Shown: positions 1-6,741, counted from the stretch's first letter. The stretch: 8,860 nucleotides of DNA from E44-bin32 sp041573795 (GCA_041573795.1 JBFFQB010000115.1:1-8860), one strand, 5' to 3'. Program-made: numbers and translations. The notes: generated by a model from the sequence alone, not told the origin.

Positions 1-129
1 ATGGTTTTTAATGAGCATACCTGATTGCTTACTTTGAGCATATATTGCTGGGAAGGTCTTCAGACTTGCTCTAGCGTAAGCCCGCCCATTTCCCTGAAAT
101 AATCGATAGGCCCCCGGCTGGCCAGCCAT
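1..129 (-). other. Short open reading frame running off the left edge, unrecognised
   Basis: On the minus strand an ATG at 129 opens a frame with no stop through position 1 (43 codons, beginning MAGQPGAYRLFQGNGRA). The same frame is open further upstream to a TGA at about 180. No Shine-Dalgarno sequence stands at a good distance before the ATG and I recognise no family. It lies downstream of the mechanosensitive channel gene on the same strand, so it could be a partial third gene, a relic, or chance. The rest of 1-208 holds a perfect 12-base palindrome (116-127) without a T-tract, and nothing else I can name. Confidence 0.15.
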
Positions 130-208
130 AACAAACTCGATCGACAAGCTCCCTTTTAGGCCTTGTTGGGTTTCCAGTATTCACAGGGATTAACGATCAC
201 CCAGGGAA

Positions 209-1414
209 TCAGGCTCTCTGGGAGAAACCAGCGGCGAAATCCATCCCAGTTGGCTCTTGGAAAACACGCAAGTCGAACACCGATACTGAAGCTAATAAGT
301 GATCGAAAATATCAGCCTGGATGCGTTCATACTCGATCCATTCGGTTGTCCTCGTGAACACATAGATTTCAAGTGGAACACCCGTTGGCCCGGGGGCAAG
401 CTGACGGATGAGGAAGGTCATTTCCTCGTGATGTATTTTAGGATGAGCACGCAGGTAAGCTTCGATATATGCTCGATACGTTCCTAGGTTGGTGAGCTGT
501 CGACTATCTAACGGGCTATCGATCTCAATCCCCTTCTTGATCCGCTCTTGCTCGATTTCTTCCAGTCTTTGATCTAAATAGTCTCGCAGGATATCGACCT
601 TCCTGAAACGCTCAAGCATTTCTTCGTTGCAGAAGCGAATGCTAGCCAGGTCGAGATGGATCGCTCGCTTGATTCGACGTCCCCCGCTTTCCTGCATTCC
701 GCGCCAATTTTTATAGGCGACTTCCATGATTTTATGGGTCGGGATCACGCTGATCGTTTTATCCCAGTTTTGAACTTTGATCGTGTGCAGGGTCATATTG
801 ACGACATCGCCATCAGCCTCATAGCTCGGAACCTCAATCCAGTCTCCCTCCTTCACGAGGTCATTGGTACTGATCTGAAGGCTGGCGACGAATGAGAGGA
901 TCGTATCGCGGAATACTAGCAGCAAGATTGCAGTTAGCGCGCCCAAACCCGTCAGCAGTGCCAGTGGAGATTGCCCGCTGAACAGTGAAACGCTCAAGAT
1001 GATAGCGGCAAGGATCACGAGCAGTTTAACAATATCGAGATAACCTTGAATGCTTACGCCCCTGTAGCTGGAGCTGGCTTCATAGAAAATATTTAGTGCG
1101 TCCAAGAGCGCATTAAGTGTGAAGGTTGAAATCCAGAGGATCAGGAAGAGCGCCCCCTTCTCGATCCACTGCCCGTAGGTTGGTTCCAAATCTGCAAGAA
1201 GGTAGATGATGATGAGCGGCGCCAACCAGGCGATTCTGAAGGGCTTGAGTTTTTCCACAAGAACGTCATCAATTTTTGTTTCTGTCCGTCGCGCAAGTGC
1301 TGCTAGACCTCGCCCCAGCAATGTCCTAACAATCAGAAAAATGATTGAGCTGAGAACTACGGTCAAACCCAGGGAGATCCAGGGGTTTTGCTGTATCCAT
1401 GCACTAAAATCCAT
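209..1414 (-). CDS. ybdG: YbdG/MscM-type miniconductance mechanosensitive ion channel (MscS family)
   Basis: This is an inner-membrane channel of the MscS superfamily, which opens under membrane tension to release solutes during hypo-osmotic shock. The 401-residue length matches the YbdG branch (about 415 in E. coli). Hydrophobic helices lie at about 13-33, 62-79, 87-110, 128-148 and 151-180, the last being the pore-lining helix, with GALTAILLLVFRD leading into VASLQISTNDLVKEGDWIEV. The beta domain follows, with DGDVVNMTLHTIKVQNWDKT (201-220), IPTHKI and the YbdG hallmark NWRGMQESGGRRIKR (236-250). The C-terminal insertion and LTNLGTYRAYIEAYLRAHP (307-325) are also typical of YbdG rather than short MscS. 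The ATG at 1414 is supported by AGGAG seven bases upstream. The gene lies 150 bp downstream of the methyltransferase on the same strand. That gap has a small GC-rich inverted repeat (1456-1476) but no clear promoter, so co-transcription is possible. Family assignment is secure. Confidence 0.93.
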   Translation of the reverse strand: MDFSAWIQQNPWISLGLTVVLSSIIFLIVRTLLGRGLAALARRTETKIDDVLVEKLKPFRIAWLAPLIIIYLLADLEPTYGQWIEKGALFLILWISTFTLNALLDALNIFYEASSSYRGVSIQGYLDIVKLLVILAAIILSVSLFSGQSPLALLTGLGALTAILLLVFRDTILSFVASLQISTNDLVKEGDWIEVPSYEADGDVVNMTLHTIKVQNWDKTISVIPTHKIMEVAYKNWRGMQESGGRRIKRAIHLDLASIRFCNEEMLERFRKVDILRDYLDQRLEEIEQERIKKGIEIDSPLDSRQLTNLGTYRAYIEAYLRAHPKIHHEEMTFLIRQLAPGPTGVPLEIYVFTRTTEWIEYERIQADIFDHLLASVSVFDLRVFQEPTGMDFAAGFSQRA

Positions 1415-1564
1415 TGCGATGCTCCTATTGATTGCAAAATTCTGGGAATATCAAGCCTTTGGGGGAGCCCCACAGGTATATTTCTATACTAGAGAATTTT
1501 ACTTGGGAAGCTAGAGATCGCGGCATGTTCGACGCGGGCGGCATGCTATTGCTGGTAAAACATC

Positions 1565-2215
1565 TTATGCCGAAATGGTGTAGAGCGAAATCAACCAGCC
1601 CCCAGAGCTTTGGGAGAAAACCTTACGGAAGCCAGAAGAAAAGATTAACGCTTCGATTGCTTCGACGGAGTGAATATGCACCCGGAAAGGATTCTTCTGA
1701 AAGAAAAAGCGAAGGTTGTAATAAAGCGAGGTCACCGACTTTATCAACCAGTTCTCGGAAGGAATGACAATTGCATACATCACCCTTGCCTTCGCAAGGG
1801 ATGACTGAACCAACTCGGGCATATTGGGGTAACAGCAAATCACCCTATCCAAGGTCACGATGTCTGCCTCTGGAACCTCACCCGCGATCTCAACAAAATC
1901 GCCTTGAAGATGTGTAATTTTGTCGTCGTATCCGCGACTTTTCGCGACTTGATCACAGGCTTTGAGGTACGCAGACGATGCCTCGCAATTGATGGTATGG
2001 GAAATCCCTTGCGGGAGAAGAATATGTTGCAAATCCCCGATGCCTCCCCCGATATCCAGGAGGCTCATACCTGCCTCCATATTCTCAGCGATCGCGCCGG
2101 CTAAGATGGCTGTGGTCTTCTTGGGTCCTTTTTTTCGATACTTAGCAAGCTTTTTTTGAACGTAGGCATCATCAAAGCGAGCTTCAATCACGTCTGCTGC
2201 ACAACAGTCCATCAT
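1565..2215 (-). CDS. Class I SAM-dependent methyltransferase, substrate unknown
   Basis: This is a 216-residue cytoplasmic Rossmann-fold methyltransferase. The SAM-binding motif I is LLDIGGGIGDL (52-62), with the acidic residue ending strand 2 at E78 (NCEASSAYL), GDF at 106-108, and the post-strand-4 segment VTLDRVICCYP (120-130). The N-terminal helix with KYRKKGPKKTT (25-35) resembles proteins annotated as methyltransferase domain or BchM-like. No chlorophyll genes are nearby, so a Mg-protoporphyrin role is not supported. A longer frame begins at a TTG (2224), but the only Shine-Dalgarno-like GAGG abuts that TTG directly and sits nine bases before the ATG at 2215, so I choose the ATG. A second ATG follows immediately. 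Two adjacent-cysteine pairs (C4-C5, C127-C128) are a small oddity. The natural acceptor could be a small molecule, lipid or quinone-type ring; the sequence does not say. Confidence 0.88.
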   Translation of the reverse strand: MMDCCAADVIEARFDDAYVQKKLAKYRKKGPKKTTAILAGAIAENMEAGMSLLDIGGGIGDLQHILLPQGISHTINCEASSAYLKACDQVAKSRGYDDKITHLQGDFVEIAGEVPEADIVTLDRVICCYPNMPELVQSSLAKARVMYAIVIPSENWLIKSVTSLYYNLRFFFQKNPFRVHIHSVEAIEALIFSSGFRKVFSQSSGGWLISLYTISA

Positions 2216-2534
2216 TTTGTTCAACCTCAGTCCCTATATTTTTCCGTTAATGGTCCAAATTAGCAAGTTAAGTGCTTCGCAAACAATGCAGCTTTCATTA
2301 CATCGAGGCCTTTCCTGGATACCGGCACCCTGCTATCAGGACACTTCAGGATCAGGCTTCACCTGTGCGTAATCATTTGGAACAGAAGAAATAAAACCAG
2401 CCGCGCGCTCAATCCTTTTTGTTGTATGCGAAGCATGAGGACAAGGTAAATGAAGGGCCAACTCTTATCGCGACCTGCCTTTTTGCCTGATTGATCCAGG
2501 ATTCGTGAAACCGCAACGTGATGCATAAATATTC
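2216..2534. other. Intergenic stretch without a convincing gene
   Basis: This 319-base gap separates two minus-strand genes. It holds short CCTG/CAGG inverted repeats (for example 2330-2341). A weak terminator-like element lies at about 2388-2412, where a GC-rich core precedes TTTTATTTC on the minus strand, but its stem is only three or four pairs. A 67-codon minus frame (2359-2562) overlapping the end of the upstream gene has no recognisable family or Shine-Dalgarno sequence. No good sigma-70 promoter for the methyltransferase stands out. Confidence 0.5.
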
Positions 2535-2981
2535 TTACTCCTGGAGGTCGCGCAGGAACCAATTGCGACCCAGCAAGAACCAGGTGTACAAGGCAACTCC
2601 ATCTAATAGGAGGGCACCGGGGGCGAAACAGATACGTCCGGTAATCTCTGACGAAGGTTTAGAAAATGTGATGAATGGGATACTCACAGTGCCGGTAAAT
2701 TGACGTTCCCCAGGACCAAATGAGACCCAGGAGAAGATTACGCCAAAGCCGGTCAGCAAAATAGCCCGGATCAGACTTGAAAGCAAGGGATGATCCTGAC
2801 TGAAGATCGCTAATCCAGACATTAAGAACACTCCACCGGCAGCTCCTACAACCCAGCGTGGCGCATGGAAACCGGCATCATCACCCCAGATAGAGGTAGC
2901 AATGATGAACACCCCCACCGTGCAGGCAACACCCCCTGCGATAAGTGCATCCTTCATCTCAATCCGGTTACCGTTCGCCAA
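2535..2981 (-). CDS. Small four-helix membrane protein, unknown function, TTG start
   Basis: This 148-residue integral membrane protein belongs to no family I can name. Hydrophobic segments lie at about 12-32, 43-61, 68-88 and 117-138. A polar loop of about 28 residues between helices 3 and 4 contains the only long hydrophilic stretch, and the tail ends RNWFLRDLQE. The start is a TTG at 2981, supported by AAGGAGA with nine bases from GGAG to the codon. The first in-frame ATG, at residue 9, has no ribosome binding site. The gene diverges from the MFS exporter. Its promoter is uncertain: TAAAAT (minus strand, 3029-3034) is a possible -10 without a good -35. A 23-codon frame overlaps its start from upstream. 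With only four helices and no catalytic motif visible, it may be structural or an accessory membrane subunit. Confidence 0.7.
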   Translation of the reverse strand: MANGNRIEMKDALIAGGVACTVGVFIIATSIWGDDAGFHAPRWVVGAAGGVFLMSGLAIFSQDHPLLSSLIRAILLTGFGVIFSWVSFGPGERQFTGTVSIPFITFSKPSSEITGRICFAPGALLLDGVALYTWFLLGRNWFLRDLQE

Positions 2982-3039
2982 TGCAATAATCTCCTTTGCC
3001 TAATAACACAATCACCGCAAGTGGGAGAATTTTAATCAT
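2968..3039 (-). CDS. Possible 23-residue hydrophobic leader peptide overlapping the downstream start
   Basis: On the minus strand an ATG at 3039 has GGAG eight bases upstream (3048-3051). It opens 23 codons beginning MIKILPLAVIVLLG and ending in a charged tail, with stop TAA at 2968-2970. The stop lies 14 bases past the TTG start of the four-helix membrane protein, an overlap compatible with translational coupling. The peptide resembles a single membrane helix. The length is within chance and the only nearby -10-like TAAAAT (3029-3034) would start transcription inside it, so this remains a weak candidate. Confidence 0.2.
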   Translation of the reverse strand: MIKILPLAVIVLLGKGDYCIGER

Positions 3040-3080
3040 GAAATTGGCTCCGCACTGGGTTCATCATCAGTATGCTGGAG

Positions 3081-3118
3081 TATAATTCCGACTTCGTCGT
3101 ACTCCAATCATCGGAAGG
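3081..3118 (+). promoter_or_regulatory. Candidate promoter -10 and ribosome binding site for the MFS exporter
   Basis: A perfect TATAAT lies at 3081-3086 and GGAAGG at 3113-3118, ten bases before a TTG at 3129. Transcription from this -10 would begin near 3093 and give a leader of about 36 bases. No convincing -35 is present at 15-18 bp upstream. The element sits inside the longest possible frame of the exporter (ATG 3072), which itself lacks any Shine-Dalgarno sequence. Confidence 0.4.
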
Positions 3119-3128
3119 TACCAGACTT

Positions 3129-4415
3129 TTGGATCGCCGCTATATACCCCTGTTTCTCATCGTCTTCATCGACCTGGTAGGTTTTGGAATTGTTATACCT
3201 GTGCTGCTGTTGCATGCCGAGGAGAGCTTTGGGGCAACAGATATCCAGGCGACCGGGTTGCTTACCGCCTATTCGGCTGGGCTGGTTCTTGCAGGTCCTA
3301 TACTGGGCAGGTTGTCCGATGCCTACGGCCGCAGGATTGTTCTGCTTTTGAGCCAGCTTGGGACCTTCATCGGATTTCTCGTCCTTGGGTTTGCCAACAG
3401 CTTATTCCTGCTCTACCTCGGGCGCATCATTGATGGTATATCTGGCGGAAATATCACGACGGCACAAGCATATATCAACGACATCACAACAGAAGAAAAT
3501 CGCGCCCGCGGATTTGGGTTGATCAGCGCAGCCTTCGGCGCGGGTTTTATCGTTGGTCCTGCTTTGGGTGGATTGGTTGTAAACATCACTGCAGGTATAC
3601 CTTCCCTCGCAGCTTACAGCCAAAACGCTCCTTTTTTCCTTGCAGCCTTCTTTTCACTTTGCTCGATCCTGGGCACCTATTTCATCCTGCCAGAGAGCTT
3701 ACCGCCTGATGCGCGCAGCCCCTTGGGTCAGCCTAAAGCACAAGCTGACGGTGAAATCGGTTTACTGGATGTCATGCGTATGGCGAAAGTGCGCACAATC
3801 CTCATCTTCACCTTCACCACATTTCTTGCGTTCTCTCTCTTTCAAGCCAGCTTTCCGTTGTTCGCACGCCGGCGATTCTTCAGTCAACTCGAATTGGAAG
3901 TAGCCCAGCGAAATATTGGCTTGGTCCTGACTTTTGTTGGGGTTTTGAATGTCACGATGCAATCCTTCTTTGTTGGGCCCTTGGTAAAACGTTTCGGTGA
4001 GCAGCGCCTCATTGTCTACGCTACCTTCGGTCGGATTATTGCTTTCCTTGGCATCGGACTAGCCCTTGATCCGCTAATCGCCCTTTTATTTGTCGCCCCC
4101 ATCGCAATCGGTAATGCCGTCAGCCAGCCTTCCCTCCAATCGATCATCAGCCGCTTCGCGCCACCCTCCATGCGTGGACGTGTGCTAGGGTTTTTCCAGT
4201 CTACAAATAGCGTCACGCTGATCGTCGGTCCGCTCCTAACTGGCATTATGCTCCAAATTCCGATCGCAGATTCCTCCTTCGCTGCCCAAGGTGCCTTACC
4301 TGTCCTGGTCGGCTCCGGATTGGTAACGATCGCTTTCCTGCTAAGTTTCCTCATCCTGAAAATGCAGCTTCCGTCACAGGAAATAAAACCAAGCACCGCC
4401 ATTCAAAACGCTTGA
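3129..4415 (+). CDS. MFS drug/metabolite exporter, TetA (TCR)-like
   Basis: This is a twelve-helix major facilitator superfamily proton-antiporter of the inner membrane, 428 residues from the TTG start chosen here. Helix 1 is IPLFLIVFIDLVGFGIVIPVL (6-26), the usual opening of TetA-like exporters. Signature motif A, GRLSDAYGRR (60-69), lies between helices 2 and 3. LGRIIDGISGGNITTAQAYI (97-116) matches the helix 4 region of tetracycline/bicyclomycin-type pumps. The C-terminal half repeats a motif A-like GPLVKRFGEQR (283-293). The frame can extend to an ATG at 3072 (447 residues), but that start has no ribosome binding site and is overlapped by a perfect -10 box, whereas TTG 3129 has GGAAGG ten bases upstream and gives a normal N terminus. 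No repressor gene adjoins. Substrate cannot be deduced, and resistance should not be assumed from family membership. A 5-bp hairpin after the stop (4435-4447) lacks a T-tract. Confidence 0.9.
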   Translation: MDRRYIPLFLIVFIDLVGFGIVIPVLLLHAEESFGATDIQATGLLTAYSAGLVLAGPILGRLSDAYGRRIVLLLSQLGTFIGFLVLGFANSLFLLYLGRIIDGISGGNITTAQAYINDITTEENRARGFGLISAAFGAGFIVGPALGGLVVNITAGIPSLAAYSQNAPFFLAAFFSLCSILGTYFILPESLPPDARSPLGQPKAQADGEIGLLDVMRMAKVRTILIFTFTTFLAFSLFQASFPLFARRRFFSQLELEVAQRNIGLVLTFVGVLNVTMQSFFVGPLVKRFGEQRLIVYATFGRIIAFLGIGLALDPLIALLFVAPIAIGNAVSQPSLQSIISRFAPPSMRGRVLGFFQSTNSVTLIVGPLLTGIMLQIPIADSSFAAQGALPVLVGSGLVTIAFLLSFLILKMQLPSQEIKPSTAIQNA

Positions 4416-4635
4416 GTATCAGGGCACCTTCTGCTGCGGACGCCGCACCAAGACTCTCGCAAGGCGATCTTGCAACCATGCCATGGGATCTTCTCTAACA
4501 GTCCATATTCTTCATCGCTGTAATCGCGTCCTGGTTTAACTGAAGCTCCCTCCCAGGCTTCGCAAGTACATGCCGCAACAAAGCGTTGCTTGCTCTTGTA
4601 TTTATTATTGAGTACAGGGATTTTTTCAGGGATGG

Positions 4636-5601
4636 ATGCGGATGCAAAAGAAGGTCTTCCTCTCGGTGGCCACGGTTCTATTCCTCGCCTTGCAAGGTTG
4701 CTTGGCGCAAGACCAGCTCGGGGGTGATCAAATCGGGTTCACAACGCATTCGATGACCCATGGTGGAATTGAGCGGACGTACCTATTGGTTCGTCCCAAG
4801 ACCTACGACTTTGAATCGATACCGGTGATTCTGGCCTTGCACGGAGGTGGCGGCACAGCACGTTCAATGTGCGCCATGCCGGGCGGGATTGCCGCAGCGG
4901 CTATGCGAGAGGGATTCCTGCTGGTTTGCCCTGAAGGGTTTGATCGGCATTGGAACGATGGCCGGGATATTCAAAATTGGCGTGCCCACGCAGAGTCCAT
5001 CGACGATGTGGGTTTCCTCGTCGCCTTGGTAGACCAGCTTTCATTGGAATTCCCGCTCGATCAAGGCAGAATTTTCGCAACAGGGATTTCGAATGGCGGA
5101 CAGATGAGCTACCGCCTTGCCTGTGAACGTTCCGATCGAGTCAGAGCGATCGCGCCGGTAGTCGCCTCCATGGCCAGCACGCTCGCATGTGCACCTGATC
5201 AGCCGATCTCCGTAATGGTGATCAATGGCACCGAAGATCCCCTCGTACCCTATGCTGGTGGTGAGATTCAAGCTTTCCGCCGCGGTCTTGGTACCGTTCT
5301 GGCTACAACAAAGGTTATGCACTTTTGGGCAAGCCATAACGGATGTGATACCTATGCAGAGCCAGCACCTGAGCCAGATCGCGACCCTGATGACGGCACC
5401 CGTATTTGGCGCAGCGAGTATTCAGATTGTGATGAGGGCGTCAGAGTGATCCTGTATGAGGTAGAAGGAGGTGGACACACCTGGCCTGGTGCGAATCAGT
5501 ACCTTCCCAGGTTTATGATTGGAAGGTTGAGTAAGGACGTGCAGGCAAGCGAGGTTATCATCGAATTCTTCAAGAATCCTGCTACGCAAACGAGTCCCTG
5601 A
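4636..5601 (+). CDS. Secreted PHB-depolymerase / feruloyl-esterase-like alpha/beta hydrolase (LpqC type), probable lipoprotein
   Basis: This is a 321-residue extracytoplasmic serine esterase of the LpqC/COG3509 group, whose members cleave polyhydroxybutyrate, feruloyl or acetyl esters. The N terminus (KK, then a hydrophobic helix 7-20) ends in LQGC with C22 as a possible lipidation site; Q at -2 is not the commonest residue. The oxyanion-hole segment is LHGGGG (68-73), the nucleophile elbow GISNGG gives S152, NGTEDPLVPYAGG gives D201, and EGGGHTWPG gives H281, so the triad is complete. Six further cysteines (79, 98, 163, 185, 237, 265) would suit three disulfides outside the cytoplasm. Two in-frame ATGs compete, 4636 and 4642; AGGG at 4628-4631 lies four and ten bases away respectively, so 4642 may be used. 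The gene lies 220 bp after the exporter and ends three bases from the stop of the convergent small gene. Exact substrate is unknown. Confidence 0.9.
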   Translation: MRMQKKVFLSVATVLFLALQGCLAQDQLGGDQIGFTTHSMTHGGIERTYLLVRPKTYDFESIPVILALHGGGGTARSMCAMPGGIAAAAMREGFLLVCPEGFDRHWNDGRDIQNWRAHAESIDDVGFLVALVDQLSLEFPLDQGRIFATGISNGGQMSYRLACERSDRVRAIAPVVASMASTLACAPDQPISVMVINGTEDPLVPYAGGEIQAFRRGLGTVLATTKVMHFWASHNGCDTYAEPAPEPDRDPDDGTRIWRSEYSDCDEGVRVILYEVEGGGHTWPGANQYLPRFMIGRLSKDVQASEVIIEFFKNPATQTSP

Positions 5602-5604
5602 TGT

Positions 5605-5853
5605 TTACTTACGTAGATAGGCTCGGAAAAGTGTGAAAATTGCGATTCCCACCCAAACTAGATTGACGAACGATGAGGGGTACGCTTTGAAATAGAGCGT
5701 ATTAGCAATTAAACAGATTCCCCCGATCAAGTTAACGCCCTGATAGCGCGTTGAATTGCCCTCCCATTTGCGCAGGGATACCATCAGGTAGGCAAGCAAT
5801 ACGCTTAAGGCTCCAAACCACCCTACAATATCGATCCAACTCTCGATCTGCAT
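5605..5853 (-). CDS. Small CBU_0592-like integral membrane protein
   Basis: This 82-residue membrane protein has three hydrophobic segments at about 8-26, 40-56 and 61-78. The pattern IVGWFGALSVLLAYLMVS, then a W and Y-x-x-x-N-L-x-G, then KAYPSSFVNLVWVGIAIF resembles the CBU_0592-like family of small hypothetical transporters or membrane proteins, whose function is unknown to me. The longest frame begins upstream at 5949, but its first 32 residues are polar and unlike the family. The ATG at 5853 has AGAAGG on its 5' side at about eight bases, so I use it. It converges with the esterase, leaving no room for a separate terminator between the two stop codons. Confidence 0.75.
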   Translation of the reverse strand: MQIESWIDIVGWFGALSVLLAYLMVSLRKWEGNSTRYQGVNLIGGICLIANTLYFKAYPSSFVNLVWVGIAIFTLFRAYLRK

Positions 5854-6140
5854 GCAAATCCCTTCTTTGTCAACCGATCTGAAAAGATGGCCAAAAGACC
5901 TGAGATGACGCACTCCGTCCTTGGTGTGCAACGGTAGGTCGGAGGGCAACCAGGAGCTGCCTGATTACTCAGAGCACTTTCCAGGAAGCATCCTTTTGGG
6001 TGAGTATGCGCTTACGCCACCTTGCGCGCGGATCACCTCATCCATGCCCAGGATCGCATGGAGTGCTCCTCACCTTTCTCCACCTCCACACCAACAAACC
6101 GTCCACCCCTGAAGTTTACGCTGAAGTTGACGATTAAGGT

Positions 6141-6205
6141 ACCTGCGGGTCTTGGCGGCATCCAAGTCCTGACCACAGCATCGGCCCTTTTAGTTATCCG
6201 CAGGT
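6141..6205. repeat. Nested inverted repeat in the gene-poor stretch
   Basis: ACCTGCGGGT (6141-6150) pairs with ATCCGCAGGT (6196-6205) with one G-T position. Directly inside it CTTGG (6151-6155) pairs with CCAAG (6162-6166). CTGACC (6169-6174) is also complementary to GGTCAG (6203-6208), giving an alternative fold. No T-tract follows. It could be a folded RNA or a chance repeat. Confidence 0.3.
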
Positions 6206-6401
6206 CAGCATGCTTCTTCGGTTGGGATTTTGGGTGTATACCTGACCCGCGTGGAATGCTGCCTCCCCTCACTTTGCCAGCGAGCGTTAAGAAGCAGGTG
6301 TTGGCCTGGCCGAAGGTGAACCCCTACTTGGACGCTCACTTTTGTATTTTGCTACTTTAGGCACAACATCGTCTTTCATTTGAATTTCCAGGAGCCTGCG
6401 T

Positions 6402-6437
6402 ATGCAAAAAGGAAGTGAAGTGTTTATTGCGGGCTGA
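6402..6437 (+). CDS. Possible 11-residue mini-cistron
   Basis: ATG at 6402 is preceded by AGGAG with seven bases of spacing (6390-6394), a textbook ribosome binding site, and encodes MQKGSEVFIAG before TGA. It lies 23 bases upstream of the csp terminator hairpin, which is nearly symmetric and could also stop plus-strand transcription. TTGGAC (6328-6333) and an extended -10 TGCTACTTT (6350-6358) form a poor promoter upstream. No gene follows on this strand. It may be a leader-peptide unit, the start of a lost gene, or chance. Confidence 0.2.
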   Translation: MQKGSEVFIAG

Positions 6438-6460
6438 TTCTACGCCTGGGGATTAATAAG

Positions 6461-6490
6461 AAAAACCCCCTGCAGTTGCAGAGGGTTTTT
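6461..6490 (-). terminator. Intrinsic terminator of the cold-shock gene
   Basis: A 14-bp stem (6461-6474 with 6477-6490, one G-T pair, two-base apex in DNA) contains A5CCC on one side and GGGT5 on the other. It begins 18 bases after the csp stop codon. The T5 runs at both ends mean it may work in both directions. Confidence 0.85.
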
Positions 6491-6508
6491 ACATTAACGA
6501 TTTCAGGT

Positions 6509-6718
6509 TTAGACGATGGTGACGCTGGCGGCCTGAAGACCTTTGGGCCCTTGTTCAATTGTGAACTCAACCCGCTGACCTTCATCCAGATTACGGAAAC
6601 CTTCACCGAGGATCGCTGAGTAGTGTACAAACACATCATCATGATCTTCGACTTCAATGAACCCGTAGCCTTTACTGCCATTGAACCACTTAACCGTACC
6701 AAGAACTCGTTCCGTCAT
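6509..6718 (-). CDS. Cold-shock domain protein (CspA family)
   Basis: This is a 69-residue single-domain OB-fold protein that binds single-stranded RNA and DNA and acts as an RNA chaperone in the cytoplasm. It opens VLGTVKWFNGSKGYGFIEV (5-23), containing RNP1 (KGYGFIEV, 16-23), followed by RNP2 (VFVHYSAI, 29-36), and ends GPKGLQAASVTIV, the standard C-terminal strand. Length is normal for the family. The ATG at 6718 has a strong AAGGAGG eight bases upstream. The gene is monocistronic by appearance: its own promoter candidate lies at 6865-6892, its leader is about 140 bases long, and a strong terminator follows at 6461-6490. Cold induction is known for some but not all family members; the structured leader here makes post-transcriptional control plausible. 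Confidence 0.97.
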   Translation of the reverse strand: MTERVLGTVKWFNGSKGYGFIEVEDHDDVFVHYSAILGEGFRNLDEGQRVEFTIEQGPKGLQAASVTIV

Positions 6719-6722
6719 TTTG

Positions 6723-6741
6723 TTTGCCTCCTTATGGCAAA
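6723..6741 (-). promoter_or_regulatory. Hairpin presenting the csp Shine-Dalgarno sequence
   Basis: In the mRNA, TTTGCC and GGCAAA form a perfect six-base stem around the seven-base loop ATAAGGA. The ribosome binding site AAGGAGG spans the loop and the first two bases of the 3' arm. The hairpin ends four bases before the start codon. Such a weak stem could modulate ribosome access with temperature, which is inference. Confidence 0.5.

Larger units (their letters stand above)
5854..6460. other. Gene-poor stretch with degraded-looking reading frames
   Basis: About 600 bases carry no gene I can support. On the minus strand a frame is open at 6033-6323, with its only usable start a GTG at 6272 and no Shine-Dalgarno sequence; part reads RTWMPPRPAGTLIVNFSVNF. 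Close to its end a different minus frame opens (5965-6069), including ALHAILGMDEVIRAQGG, as if one coding sequence had shifted frame. A 112-codon plus frame (6022-6360) starts at a TTG without a ribosome binding site and is antisense to these. I recognise no family in any of them. It may be a decayed gene or a dispersed repeat, or simply noncoding DNA. Confidence 0.4.

Noticed and set aside
116..127. Perfect palindrome GGCTGGCCAGCC as a terminator for the channel gene
   Set aside because: No T-tract on either side and no loop, so it cannot be an intrinsic terminator as it stands.
1432..1767. Plus-strand frame of 111 codons between channel and methyltransferase
   Set aside because: It overlaps the methyltransferase C terminus antisense, is rich in Ser, Arg and Lys, and matches no family.
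1565..2215. Assignment of the methyltransferase as BchM of bacteriochlorophyll synthesis
   Set aside because: Only general fold and an N-terminal motif resemble it; no photosynthesis gene is nearby.
2359..2562. 67-codon minus frame after the four-helix membrane protein
   Set aside because: No Shine-Dalgarno sequence, no recognised family, and part of it overlaps the preceding gene; the hydrophobic tail is too short to argue from.
4016..4402. 128-codon minus frame opposite the MFS exporter
   Set aside because: Antisense shadow of conserved membrane helices; no independent support.
4435..4447. Hairpin TGCGG-ACG-CCGCA after the MFS exporter as a terminator
   Set aside because: Stem is only five pairs and no T-run follows.
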